A DNA stretch of 6,791 bases from Deltaproteobacteria bacterium RIFCSPLOWO2_02_56_12 (GCA_001799045.1 MGRY01000134.1:1-6791); one strand, 5' to 3'. Counted from the first letter of the stretch, positions 1 through 4,987 are shown. Translations and numbers: made by a program. The notes: a model not told the origin generated them from the letters alone.

Positions 1-164
1 AGATGGCGGGTTTGGCTGAGGCGCTCAAGAGACAACAGAACCAGCATGAGATCAAGCCCGAGGCGCTGTACGCCGATGGCGGCTATGTGACCGAGAAAAC
101 TTTAACCGAAGCTGGGACAAAGGGGTCATGGGACAAAGGGGTCAAGTCTGCTCTTGGCTTTTAA
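1..164 (+). pseudogene. DDE transposase C-terminal remnant, truncated at both ends
   Basis: An open frame enters from the left edge and reads to a TAA at 162-164. The stretch ALYADGGYVTEKTLTEAG (codons at about 63-116) resembles the D-x-G-Y block that follows a catalytic aspartate in DDE transposases of the IS1182/ISNCY type, where a new D is followed by GGY or AGY and a helix. Homology seems to stop at about position 113, where the frame enters a tandem 16-bp duplication that encodes WDKG-type residues unlike a transposase. The remaining domain with the last catalytic glutamate is missing, so this is most likely a dead fragment. Its upstream part lies outside the window and could be intact there. 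The family assignment is tentative, since only about 37 residues carry signal. Confidence 0.5.
113..144 (+). repeat. Perfect 16-bp tandem duplication
   Basis: The unit TGGGACAAAGGGGTCA occurs at 113-128 and again, identical and directly adjacent, at 129-144. It begins exactly where the transposase-like reading frame loses its character. The following bases, AAGTCTGCTCTTGG, continue a motif that I associate from memory with ends of small IS200/RAYT-type or REP-like elements in environmental bacteria. That association is recollection, not a search result. Confidence 0.85.
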
Positions 165-168
165 GAGC
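150..168. repeat. Small hairpin next to the tandem duplication
   Basis: GCTCTT at 150-155 and AAGAGC at 163-168 form a perfect 6-bp stem with a 7-base loop. Together with the tandem duplication it could mark an element end (REP-like or IS200-like hairpin). There is no U-tract after it, so it is a poor terminator candidate. Confidence 0.45.
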
Positions 169-228
169 TAGGCGTTGAGCTTTCTTACTCCGTTCCAGTC
201 GTTAAGCCCTCCAGCGCCTACAAATTTC

Positions 229-262
229 AGTTCTTAGTTTCGAATTTTGAGTTTTTAGTTTC
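229..262 (+). repeat. Degenerate AT-rich direct repeat
   Basis: AGTTCTTAGTTTC (229-241) is repeated 21 bases later as AGTTTTTAGTTTC (250-262), matching at 12 of 13 positions. The surrounding gap (165-341) holds no gene that I can support on either strand. Confidence 0.5.
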
Positions 263-267
263 AGCCT

Positions 268-295
268 GATCCTCCCGAGGCGGACGGGTCTTTTT
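268..295 (+). terminator. Weak hairpin plus T-tract, rightward orientation
   Basis: GATCC (268-272) can pair with GGGTC (286-290) including one G-T pair. An inner CCG/CGG stem (275-277 with 281-283) is separated from it by two mismatches, and TTTTT follows at 291-295. It would stop transcripts coming from the transposase remnant before they run antisense into the toxin gene. The interrupted stem makes this marginal. Confidence 0.28.
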
Positions 296-341
296 CGTTG
301 CAGTACTCGAAAAAAGAGATTCAAAGAAATCGCCTCAAGAA

Positions 342-704
342 TCAGAGCGCCAGAGGAATGCGCTTCGAGCGCCGGATTTGCCGATCCCGCGTCACCAGAG
401 GTATCCTGTGTACGATGCTCGTGGCGCCGATGATCTCATCTGCGGGGTCGCCCTTGAAGTCCAGAGTCTGGATTGCCCGACAAACCTCGAGTGTGAGCGG
501 CCATGTTTGGATTCTAGCAAGAGTTCGTACCAGCTCCGGGTGGTCCAGATCGGCTTCGATGCGGCCTAACTGGGAGAGTTTGCTGATCTCCCAGAGAACG
601 ATCGCGGAAATACTCCATGCGTCGCCCGATAGCAAAGAGGCTTCGCGCCTGGTCAAATCGCCCGTCAACGCGTAGAGCAGGATGTGGGTATCAAGATTCA
701 GCAT
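342..704 (-). CDS. vapC: VapC-type PIN-domain toxin (module 1)
   Basis: This 120-residue protein has the length and layout of a PIN-domain ribonuclease toxin, a Mg2+-dependent RNase that usually cleaves tRNA or rRNA. The acidic residues expected at the metal site are visible: D5 in NLDTH, E39 in LWEISKL, D86/D89 in GDPADEIIGATS and D107 in LVTRDRQI. The N-terminal LDTHILLYAL is the PilT-like subtype normally paired with Phd/YefM antitoxins, and such an antitoxin lies directly upstream. The ATG at 702-704 lies inside the end of the antitoxin gene, a 14-nt overlap implying translational coupling. No catalytic residue looks lost, so it is probably active. The family is secure from motifs; the RNA target cannot be read from sequence. 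Confidence 0.92.
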   Translation of the reverse strand: MLNLDTHILLYALTGDLTRREASLLSGDAWSISAIVLWEISKLSQLGRIEADLDHPELVRTLARIQTWPLTLEVCRAIQTLDFKGDPADEIIGATSIVHRIPLVTRDRQIRRSKRIPLAL

Positions 705-909
705 CCCACTTTACGCCGGTCGATAAGATATTCCCTTTGATTTTGATCTTGCCCTTAAAGCTTCCAATCAGCTTTACGCTGTCGGTATGAATGGGAACGA
801 GCTTGGCAACCGGTTTTCCGTGCTTTGTGATGATAATGCCATCGGGGCCTACACGATCCAGCAGGGCCAGGCACTGCTCCTTGAATCGGGCGGCAGGGAC
901 ACTCTTCAT
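691..909 (-). CDS. vapB: Phd/YefM-family antitoxin (module 1)
   Basis: This 72-residue protein matches the Phd/YefM antitoxin plan. An N-terminal DNA-binding fold carries AARFKEQCLALLDRV (about residues 6-20) and IIITKHGKPVAKLVP (about 25-39). A basic, glycine-rich tail, GSFKGKIKIKGNILSTG, then ends in VKWDAES, the kind of tail that wraps the cognate PIN toxin. Members repress their own operon, more tightly when bound to toxin. The stop overlaps the toxin start by 14 nt. The ATG at 907-909 is the only sensible start; no Shine-Dalgarno precedes it, and the predicted -10 box ends six bases away, so a leaderless message is likely. It lies 88 bases downstream of the dehydrogenase gene on the same strand but seems to have its own promoter. 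Confidence 0.9.
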   Translation of the reverse strand: MKSVPAARFKEQCLALLDRVGPDGIIITKHGKPVAKLVPIHTDSVKLIGSFKGKIKIKGNILSTGVKWDAES

Positions 910-915
910 AAAAAA

Positions 916-944
916 ACTATATAATAAACCGAAAAAATTGTCTA
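916..944 (-). promoter_or_regulatory. Promoter of antitoxin-toxin module 1, probably leaderless
   Basis: On the minus strand TAGACA (944-939) and TATAGT (921-916) match the sigma70 hexamers at 5 of 6 positions each, with a 17-base spacer. An overlapping alternative is CTGACT (949-944) with TATTAT (926-921), also 17 bases apart. From the first pair, transcription would begin at about 909, which is the A of the antitoxin ATG. The short gap between is a run of T with no ribosome binding site. Confidence 0.6.
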
Positions 945-950
945 GTCAGA

Positions 951-966
951 AAAAGTGGACACTTTT
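951..966. repeat. 7-bp inverted repeat upstream of the module 1 promoter
   Basis: AAAAGTG (951-957) and CACTTTT (960-966) are perfect inverted copies around a 2-bp centre. The site lies just upstream of the predicted -35 box of the antitoxin promoter and 31 bases past the stop of the dehydrogenase gene. It could be an operator for the antitoxin, or a scar resembling an insertion-sequence end. It lacks the GC-rich stem of a normal terminator. Confidence 0.5.
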
Positions 967-997
967 CTAAATTCGGTCGTTGGGGGATGCGAGCGGA

Positions 998-2650
998 CTA
1001 TCCCAGGTTTCCCCGCCTGGCCTCGGACACGATATAATCGCAGACGCGAAAGGCGTTTGCCTCGATGGTCAGTGCCGGGTTCAGCCCGCCTGAAGTGACG
1101 AAGACGCTGGCATCTATGATGAATAGATTCGGCATGTCATGGGAGCGGCACCATTTATCGACCACCGACGAGCCGGGACTATTTCCCATGCGGCAAGTGC
1201 CCATCTGGTGGTTGTGGAGCTTGCGCAGCCGCGAAGGTGGAACGATCACCTTGCTGGCTTTGACCGCCTCGAAGATCTCCCGCGAGCGTTTCGCGAGAAA
1301 GCTGCCCAGGCGGATATCGTTCTCATGGCTGGTGTAGGTGATGCGCGCCACGGGAAGACCGAAGCGATCCTTTACCTCGGGATCCAGATCCACCATGTTG
1401 CTCTCTACCGGCAAGCTCTCTCCGGTGCAGTGGCTGTGGAGATAGTGACGCCAGCTCTCGCGCATGGAATCTTTGTGCTTCAGGCCCCAGCGCGCGCCGT
1501 GAACCGGCTGGAGCGCATAGTCGACGGGATCCCCGCCGTGGGCTCTCGGATGGACAAAGCCGCCGCGAATGAAGCCTCTTCGACTGTCGGTCTTATAGAA
1601 GTCCTGCATCACCCTGGTGCAGGGGGATCCCTGATGACCGTCTACGGCTTCGGGGAAAATGGCGATAACAATCGGGCCGGGGGCATGTAGCATCAGGTTC
1701 TTCCCTACGAGTCCGCTGCTGTTTCCAACGCCCTCGGGGAAGCGCGACGACTTCGAGAGCAGTAGCAGCCTCGGCGTTTCCACCCCTCCTGCGGCCAGTA
1801 GAATCAAACGGGCGGACTGGAACTGTTCGGTTCCTGCTGAGTCGATATAGACCACGCCGGCCGCCCGCCCTCCACTATCCACCGAAATTTCCCGGGCCAT
1901 AACGAGAGGGCGAATGTCGCATCGCCCGGTGGCCAGCGCCTTAGGCAAGAGCGCCTCTAAAGCGCTCGACTTCGCCCCTACCGGGCAACCGTATCCCGAG
2001 CAGAAACCTTTGTTGACGCAGCCCGGCCGCCCGTCGTAAGGACGGGAGAGGATAGCCATAGGCGTCGGAAAGGGATGGAGGCCTAGAGCGCGGCAACCGT
2101 TTTCCAGAATGGCGCCGGCGCTGTTGCGCGCAACCGGAGGGACAGGGTAGTCGCGTCTGCGCGGCGGATCAAAGGGATTGGACCATCCTTTGCCTGAGAT
2201 GCCGATAGTCCACTCCGCTTTCTCATAGTAGGGTTCCATATCCTCATAACTGATAGGCCAGTCCTCGATCGATGTTCCCGCTACAGAGCCGTCGGTAGAC
2301 TTCACCCGAAAGTCGGATTCGTGAAAGCGCCATGAGAGCCCGCTGTAGTGAACCGTCCCGCCGCCGACGCACATGGCATTGGAGAAGACCTGGACATCCG
2401 CGGATAGAAACTCCGTCGGGCTCTGCGCGTTGAGACGCCAGGTGCGGGGTTCCTGCTCCACCGTGGGCCAAAAAAAGTGGCGGCGCTTGGTAGAGATCTC
2501 GTCCTCCGGGGCAAAATCGCTCCTCTGGCGCCAGGGACCGCGCTCCAAGATCACAACCGACAGCCCCGCCTCGCTCAGCTCCTTGGCCGCCACAAGCCCG
2601 GAAGCGCCAGCCCCAATGATACAGACATCCACAGCTTCATTCCGGCTCAT
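998..2650 (-). CDS. GMC-family FAD-dependent dehydrogenase, large subunit
   Basis: The 550-residue product is a glucose-methanol-choline (COG2303) flavoprotein of the gluconate/sugar-alcohol dehydrogenase type. The Rossmann FAD motif is GAGASG (G13, G15, G18) with E36 for the ribose. CVGGGTVHYSG at 94-104 and AAGGVETPRLLLLS at 286-299 are GMC signatures. The active-site pair is most likely H481 (HQMGTCRMG) and N524 (GGLNPALT). C211, C217 and C222, just before AKSS, form a cysteine cluster; in the related FAD glucose dehydrogenase of Burkholderia cysteines in a comparable region hold a 3Fe-4S cluster, so an iron-sulfur centre is possible here. No signal peptide or membrane segment is visible. 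The substrate (sugar, sugar acid or alcohol) cannot be told. The frame is open to 3091, but the ATG at 2648-2650 is chosen because FAD-fold homology starts there and a strong Shine-Dalgarno precedes it. Confidence 0.93.
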   Translation of the reverse strand: MSRNEAVDVCIIGAGASGLVAAKELSEAGLSVVILERGPWRQRSDFAPEDEISTKRRHFFWPTVEQEPRTWRLNAQSPTEFLSADVQVFSNAMCVGGGTVHYSGLSWRFHESDFRVKSTDGSVAGTSIEDWPISYEDMEPYYEKAEWTIGISGKGWSNPFDPPRRRDYPVPPVARNSAGAILENGCRALGLHPFPTPMAILSRPYDGRPGCVNKGFCSGYGCPVGAKSSALEALLPKALATGRCDIRPLVMAREISVDSGGRAAGVVYIDSAGTEQFQSARLILLAAGGVETPRLLLLSKSSRFPEGVGNSSGLVGKNLMLHAPGPIVIAIFPEAVDGHQGSPCTRVMQDFYKTDSRRGFIRGGFVHPRAHGGDPVDYALQPVHGARWGLKHKDSMRESWRHYLHSHCTGESLPVESNMVDLDPEVKDRFGLPVARITYTSHENDIRLGSFLAKRSREIFEAVKASKVIVPPSRLRKLHNHQMGTCRMGNSPGSSVVDKWCRSHDMPNLFIIDASVFVTSGGLNPALTIEANAFRVCDYIVSEARRGNLG

Positions 2651-3122
2651 GATCGCTCCTCTTTTTAGGCGACGCGAAATCGTCGGGAAGATGGCCGTCG
2701 TACCAGCCAAGCGGCGATGAATACCCCTTCGGATAAGAAGGCCCCGGAAATCCCAGCATAGTCCAGCCCGCGCGGTCTTTGTTTCCGCCATGACGCGGAT
2801 CGCCATAGAATCCTTCCATAGTATGCCGCACCAGGAGGGAGAAAAACGGGCTGGCTTTTTCTTCCAGCAGCTTGAGGATTCTATCCTGTTGCTCCGGTCC
2901 CAAGGAAGAAAACTCTTCCGCGGCAAATTGTCGACGCGCCAGCTCATCAAGCTCTCGGACGCCATCGAAGTACGATTGCGCGTGATCGCCATCATGGGTG
3001 GCAAGCGTCTGTTCGATATAGTCGATGACTCCGGCCTCCAATGCCCCCGGATCATGGTCGGCCGGGATAATTCGCGCCGCCGCCGCTTCAATCGTCGCTC
3101 TCTGATGCGAATTCAAGACCAT
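2637..3122 (-). CDS. Gluconate 2-dehydrogenase subunit 3-like small subunit
   Basis: The 161-residue product fits the Gluconate_2-dh3 family (PF13618), the small partner of membrane-linked GMC dehydrogenases. Visible family features are an N-terminal helix ending in ARIIPADHDPGALEAG (about 16-31), a charged central helical part (about 45-90), and the C-terminal block HTMEGFYGDPRHGG (100-113) followed by GWTMLGFPGPSYP (119-131). It overlaps the large-subunit start by 14 nt, so the two are translated together and very likely assemble. Many relatives begin with a Tat signal that carries the folded complex out. Here the N-terminus, MVLNSHQRATIEAAAA, has neither a twin arginine nor a hydrophobic stretch, suggesting a cytoplasmic complex or export by another route. 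The start at 3120-3122 is supported by AGGAAGGA six bases upstream. Confidence 0.9.
   Translation of the reverse strand: MVLNSHQRATIEAAAARIIPADHDPGALEAGVIDYIEQTLATHDGDHAQSYFDGVRELDELARRQFAAEEFSSLGPEQQDRILKLLEEKASPFFSLLVRHTMEGFYGDPRHGGNKDRAGWTMLGFPGPSYPKGYSSPLGWYDGHLPDDFASPKKRSDHEPE
2656..2662 (-). promoter_or_regulatory. Ribosome binding site fixing the dehydrogenase start
   Basis: AGAGGAG on the minus strand ends five bases before the ATG at 2650-2648. It lies inside the end of the small-subunit gene and favours the 550-residue product over the 147-residue N-terminal extension of the open frame, which is a shadow of the small-subunit gene. Confidence 0.8.
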
Positions 3123-3128
3123 AACGAA

Positions 3129-3136
3129 TCCTTCCT
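3129..3136 (-). promoter_or_regulatory. Ribosome binding site of the small-subunit gene
   Basis: AGGAAGGA on the minus strand, six bases before the ATG at 3122-3120. Upstream, a possible sigma70 pair, TTGTCC (3171-3166) with TTAGAT (3148-3143) at 17-base spacing, is too poor to call as a promoter. The rest of the divergent gap (3137-3327) holds nothing else I can support. Confidence 0.75.
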
Positions 3137-3327
3137 AACCTTATCTAATACAAAACAAATCCGCCGGACAAGCGGGCATGCAACCTAGCGCCCCAGAGCA
3201 ATAGTGATCGTTCCTCCGACGACGCAGCAGGAGGCAAGAGCGGTAAGGAGCTGTGGCGACATTCAGCAAGACTTAGAACAAAAGGGCGTCGAAGAAAAGA
3301 GGAGTTCTCAAACCCCGTAAGCCCTTA

Positions 3328-3359
3328 TTGACAGTATGACTAGTCTATGACTATATAAT
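3328..3359 (+). promoter_or_regulatory. Strong promoter of antitoxin-toxin module 2
   Basis: A perfect -35, TTGACA (3328-3333), is followed after 18 bases by TATATA (3352-3357), which overlaps a perfect TATAAT (3354-3359) at a less usual 20-base spacing. With the 18-base pair, transcription would start near 3364, the A of the antitoxin ATG, giving a leaderless message. No Shine-Dalgarno precedes that ATG. Confidence 0.65.
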
Positions 3360-3365
3360 GGTCAT
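3335..3365. promoter_or_regulatory. Candidate operator: direct and inverted repeats around the -10 box
   Basis: TATGACTA occurs at 3335-3342 and 3346-3353, so the two copies are 11 bp apart, about one helical turn. They enclose the palindrome GACTAGTC (3338-3345). In addition ATGAC (3347-3351) and GTCAT (3361-3365) form an inverted repeat that straddles the -10 box. This layout suits autorepression by the antitoxin dimer or the toxin-antitoxin complex. Binding is inferred. Confidence 0.5.
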
Positions 3366-3615
3366 GAGTATTGTAAATGTAGCCACGTTGAAAGAGAAGC
3401 TGAGCTATTACCTGAAAAGGGTAAAAGAGGGAGAGGAAGTCGTGGTGACGTCTCACCGTCAACGGGTTGCTCGTATCCTCCCTGCATCTGCGCCAGAGTC
3501 CCAGTCCACGGAACCTTCCCGGCCCGTGAAGGATCTCCTAAAGCTGAGAGGGATAAAACCCAGGCGAACCATTTCCGCCGTGGGCACGCTCTTAGAAGAT
3601 CGTCAGCGCAGATGA
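3364..3615 (+). CDS. vapB: Phd/YefM-family antitoxin (module 2)
   Basis: The 83-residue product has the Phd/YefM DNA-binding domain, with NVATLKEKLSYYLKRVKEGE (about 5-24) then EVVVTSHRQRVARILPA (about 25-41). A proline- and serine-rich linker and a basic tail, RPVKDLLKLRGIKPRR, follow and should bind the toxin. It differs clearly from the antitoxin at 691-909, so the two modules are not copies of each other. The frame could begin at ATG 3358, but that codon lies within the -10 region; ATG 3364 fits both the promoter and the usual start of the domain. The stop overlaps the toxin start by four bases (ATGA at 3612-3615), giving coupled translation. It most likely represses its own promoter through the repeats immediately upstream. 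Confidence 0.88.
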   Translation: MSIVNVATLKEKLSYYLKRVKEGEEVVVTSHRQRVARILPASAPESQSTEPSRPVKDLLKLRGIKPRRTISAVGTLLEDRQRR

Positions 3616-4028
3616 CAGTTTACGTCGATACTTCCGTGGTCTTACGAGTGCTGTTCCGGGAGCCGAATCCGATAAAGGCCTGGGGTAAATGGGACAAGGG
3701 GTATAGCAGCAGCCTGTGGCGTGTCGAGGCGCTAAGAACCGTGGATCGTCTTCGGCTCTCCGGCAATCTTTTTGACGGAGAAGTTGCCGATCTGACAAGA
3801 GACATTCGGGTTGTTCACGAGACCTTGGCAATCCACCCGGTAAGTGAAAGGATCCTACAAAGGGCAAGCGAATCCTTTCCGACGGTTGTGGGAACCCTCG
3901 ACGCCATCCATCTGGCCACGGCCCTAGCCATACGCGAAGTTGAGAAGGTGGACTTTTTCATGACCCACGACCTCCGGCTCAGCACAGCCGCCCGAAGCCT
4001 CGGCTTTACAGTTCTTGGCATTGAATAA
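3612..4028 (+). CDS. vapC: VapC-type PIN-domain toxin (module 2)
   Basis: The 138-residue product is a PIN-domain ribonuclease. Metal-site acids are D6 in YVDTSVVLR, E39 in LWRVEALR, D97 in GTLDAIHLATAL and D120 in FMTHDLRLS. The LDAIHLATAL and YVDTSV signatures belong to a different PIN subgroup from the toxin at 342-704. It is coupled to its antitoxin by an ATGA overlap and should be neutralised by it. Nothing suggests inactivation. A Rid-like gene begins 20 bases (or 48 bases, if the later start is right) past its stop on the same strand, so read-through transcription from this module's promoter could reach it. Confidence 0.92.
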   Translation: MTVYVDTSVVLRVLFREPNPIKAWGKWDKGYSSSLWRVEALRTVDRLRLSGNLFDGEVADLTRDIRVVHETLAIHPVSERILQRASESFPTVVGTLDAIHLATALAIREVEKVDFFMTHDLRLSTAARSLGFTVLGIE

Positions 4029-4048
4029 CGCCAAGGAGAAATGGGGTC

Positions 4049-4756
4049 TTGAATCTCAGGAGAAGAGGATGCTTCTATGCGAAAAAAATATTCCAGTGGC
4101 TGGGAAGAGAGTTCGTCGCCCTCTCCTGCGAGGGCAAGGCAGGGCCCACGGCGAAAGAGCAGACGCAGGATATCTTTCGGCGCTTTGAGGAAGAGCTGCG
4201 TTCGCTGGGACTCTCGTTAGACAACACCGTCCGGACTCGGCTCTGGGCAAAAGACAGGCAGAGCCGAAACTTAGGAAGCGGCGAAAGGGTTGTGGTCTTA
4301 GCGGGGAAGGCGAGATCGACAAGTTCCAGCTACATCGCGCCGGGCCACTTCGACTCCGACGCCCGCGGCGCTCTGGATCTTCTTGCGATGAAACCGTCGC
4401 GCCCGGGTCTTGAAAAAATCCTCAAGGAATACGACCCGCCCATGATCCCCCTGCGCTACCTCATCTACGACTCCGCCGTCTTTCTCTCCGGTGTCACCGC
4501 CGTGCTGCCGACACTTGAGAATCAATTGACCGACATCCTCCCCCGCATCGGGGGCTCGCTTAAAGACGCAGGAAGCTCATGGGACAAGGTAGTGAAAGTC
4601 TCCTTCTTCCTGCACCGGAGCCAGACGCTTAGTTTGTTAAAGGATCTTTTCCGGCAGCGTGTTGCGGTGGATATTCCGCAGATGGAATACGGTTTCGTGG
4701 ACGGCTACTCTGCGGAAGGAAAGCTAGTCGAGATCGAAGTAACGGCCGCAATATAG
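4049..4756 (+). CDS. Two-domain Rid/YjgF (RutC, L-PSP) family protein
   Basis: The 235-residue frame appears to hold two Rid-type domains. The first spans about 20-115 (REFVALSCEGKAG, a helix from TAKEQTQDIF, then VRTRLWAKDR and SSSYIAPGHF). The second spans about 137-235 (FLSGVTAVLPTLENQL, LKDAGSSWDKVVKVSFFL, and the family-typical end KLVEIEVTAAI). Archetypal RidA hydrolyses reactive enamines and imines using an arginine a few residues before the final VEIEA-like strand. Here the matching segment, DIPQMEYGFVDGY, has no arginine, so deaminase activity is doubtful. The only start upstream of the homology is TTG at 4049. Better-placed ATGs at 4069 and 4077 are in other frames and would connect only through a slip or indel at the A7 run 4082-4088. 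The Rid call is from motif memory and the N-terminal domain is less certain than the C-terminal one. Confidence 0.75.
   Translation: MNLRRRGCFYAKKIFQWLGREFVALSCEGKAGPTAKEQTQDIFRRFEEELRSLGLSLDNTVRTRLWAKDRQSRNLGSGERVVVLAGKARSTSSSYIAPGHFDSDARGALDLLAMKPSRPGLEKILKEYDPPMIPLRYLIYDSAVFLSGVTAVLPTLENQLTDILPRIGGSLKDAGSSWDKVVKVSFFLHRSQTLSLLKDLFRQRVAVDIPQMEYGFVDGYSAEGKLVEIEVTAAI
4058..4068 (+). promoter_or_regulatory. Strong ribosome binding site out of frame with the Rid start
   Basis: AGGAGAAGAGG lies ideally for ATG 4069 (six bases after AGGAG) or ATG 4077 (eight bases after the last G). Neither ATG is in the frame of the Rid domains. A weaker AGGAG at 4034-4038 is ten bases from the in-frame TTG 4049. 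This site is the main reason to doubt the annotated start. Confidence 0.6.
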
Positions 4757-4775
4757 CCGGGCCCGTCTCGACTGA

Positions 4776-4889
4776 AGAAACGGAGAGTCAGATTTTTTCT
4801 GGCGGTCCATTCCCGACATCGACGTCCCCAAACTGGCAACCCTGGAGAGCTGTGTCGCCTATATCTTAAACCGCATTACTCCAAGTTGA
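4776..4889 (+). pseudogene. Short frame resembling a carrier-protein C-terminus
   Basis: Between the Rid gene and the binding-protein gene a frame without a start codon reads SIPDIDVPKLATLESCVAYI (codons 4806-4865), then LNRITPS and a TGA at 4887-4889. The pattern of IPD, an acidic residue, L-x-TL-x-S/D and a final V-x-YI recalls the last helix of acyl carrier proteins. The phosphopantetheine serine region is absent, and the frame is closed by a TGA at 4773-4775. If real, it is a decayed remnant; chance similarity is quite possible. The rest of the 4757-5048 gap shows no gene. Confidence 0.2.
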
Positions 4890-4957
4890 CGTAAGCCTAC
4901 TTTATCGGTTAGTCTCCGCCCAAAAATGGTGATCCGGGAAGAGGACGCTCGCCCGTA

Positions 4958-4987
4958 CCGTCCTATACCCTTTTGATCGTGGGACGG
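4958..4987. repeat. 6-bp inverted repeat upstream of the binding-protein gene
   Basis: CCGTCC (4958-4963) and GGACGG (4982-4987) are perfect inverted copies separated by 18 bases, about 60 bases upstream of the start codon at 5049. It might be a regulator site or leader hairpin. I could not find a convincing sigma70 promoter in this gap. Confidence 0.3.

Noticed and set aside
298..675. Plus-strand open frame of 125 residues opposite the module 1 toxin
   Set aside because: It is antisense to a PIN toxin with all catalytic acids in place, has no ribosome binding site and encodes a low-quality serine/arginine-rich sequence.
1139..1690. Plus-strand open frame of 183 residues inside the dehydrogenase gene
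   Set aside because: It is a reverse-strand shadow of the GMC gene, whose FAD and active-site motifs are clear on the minus strand; no motif is seen in the antisense product.
2651..3091. N-terminal extension of the GMC frame by 147 residues
   Set aside because: The extension lies in another frame of the small-subunit gene, is arginine-rich with no domain signature, and a good Shine-Dalgarno supports the ATG at 2648-2650.
3690..3702. TGGGACAAGGGGT, similar to the tandem 16-mer at 113-144; a shorter match also at 4580-4589
   Set aside because: These matches lie within well-supported coding sequence (WDKG in the toxin and WDKV in the Rid protein) and differ from the 16-mer, so a shared W-D-K codon string is the simpler explanation.
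4790..4800. T6 tract after the Rid gene as a terminator
   Set aside because: Only 4-bp stems can be drawn upstream of the T run, too weak for an intrinsic terminator.
4886..4914. TTGACG upstream of the binding-protein gene as a -35 box
   Set aside because: At 16-18 bases downstream there is only GTTAGT or TTAGTC, which does not resemble a -10 hexamer.
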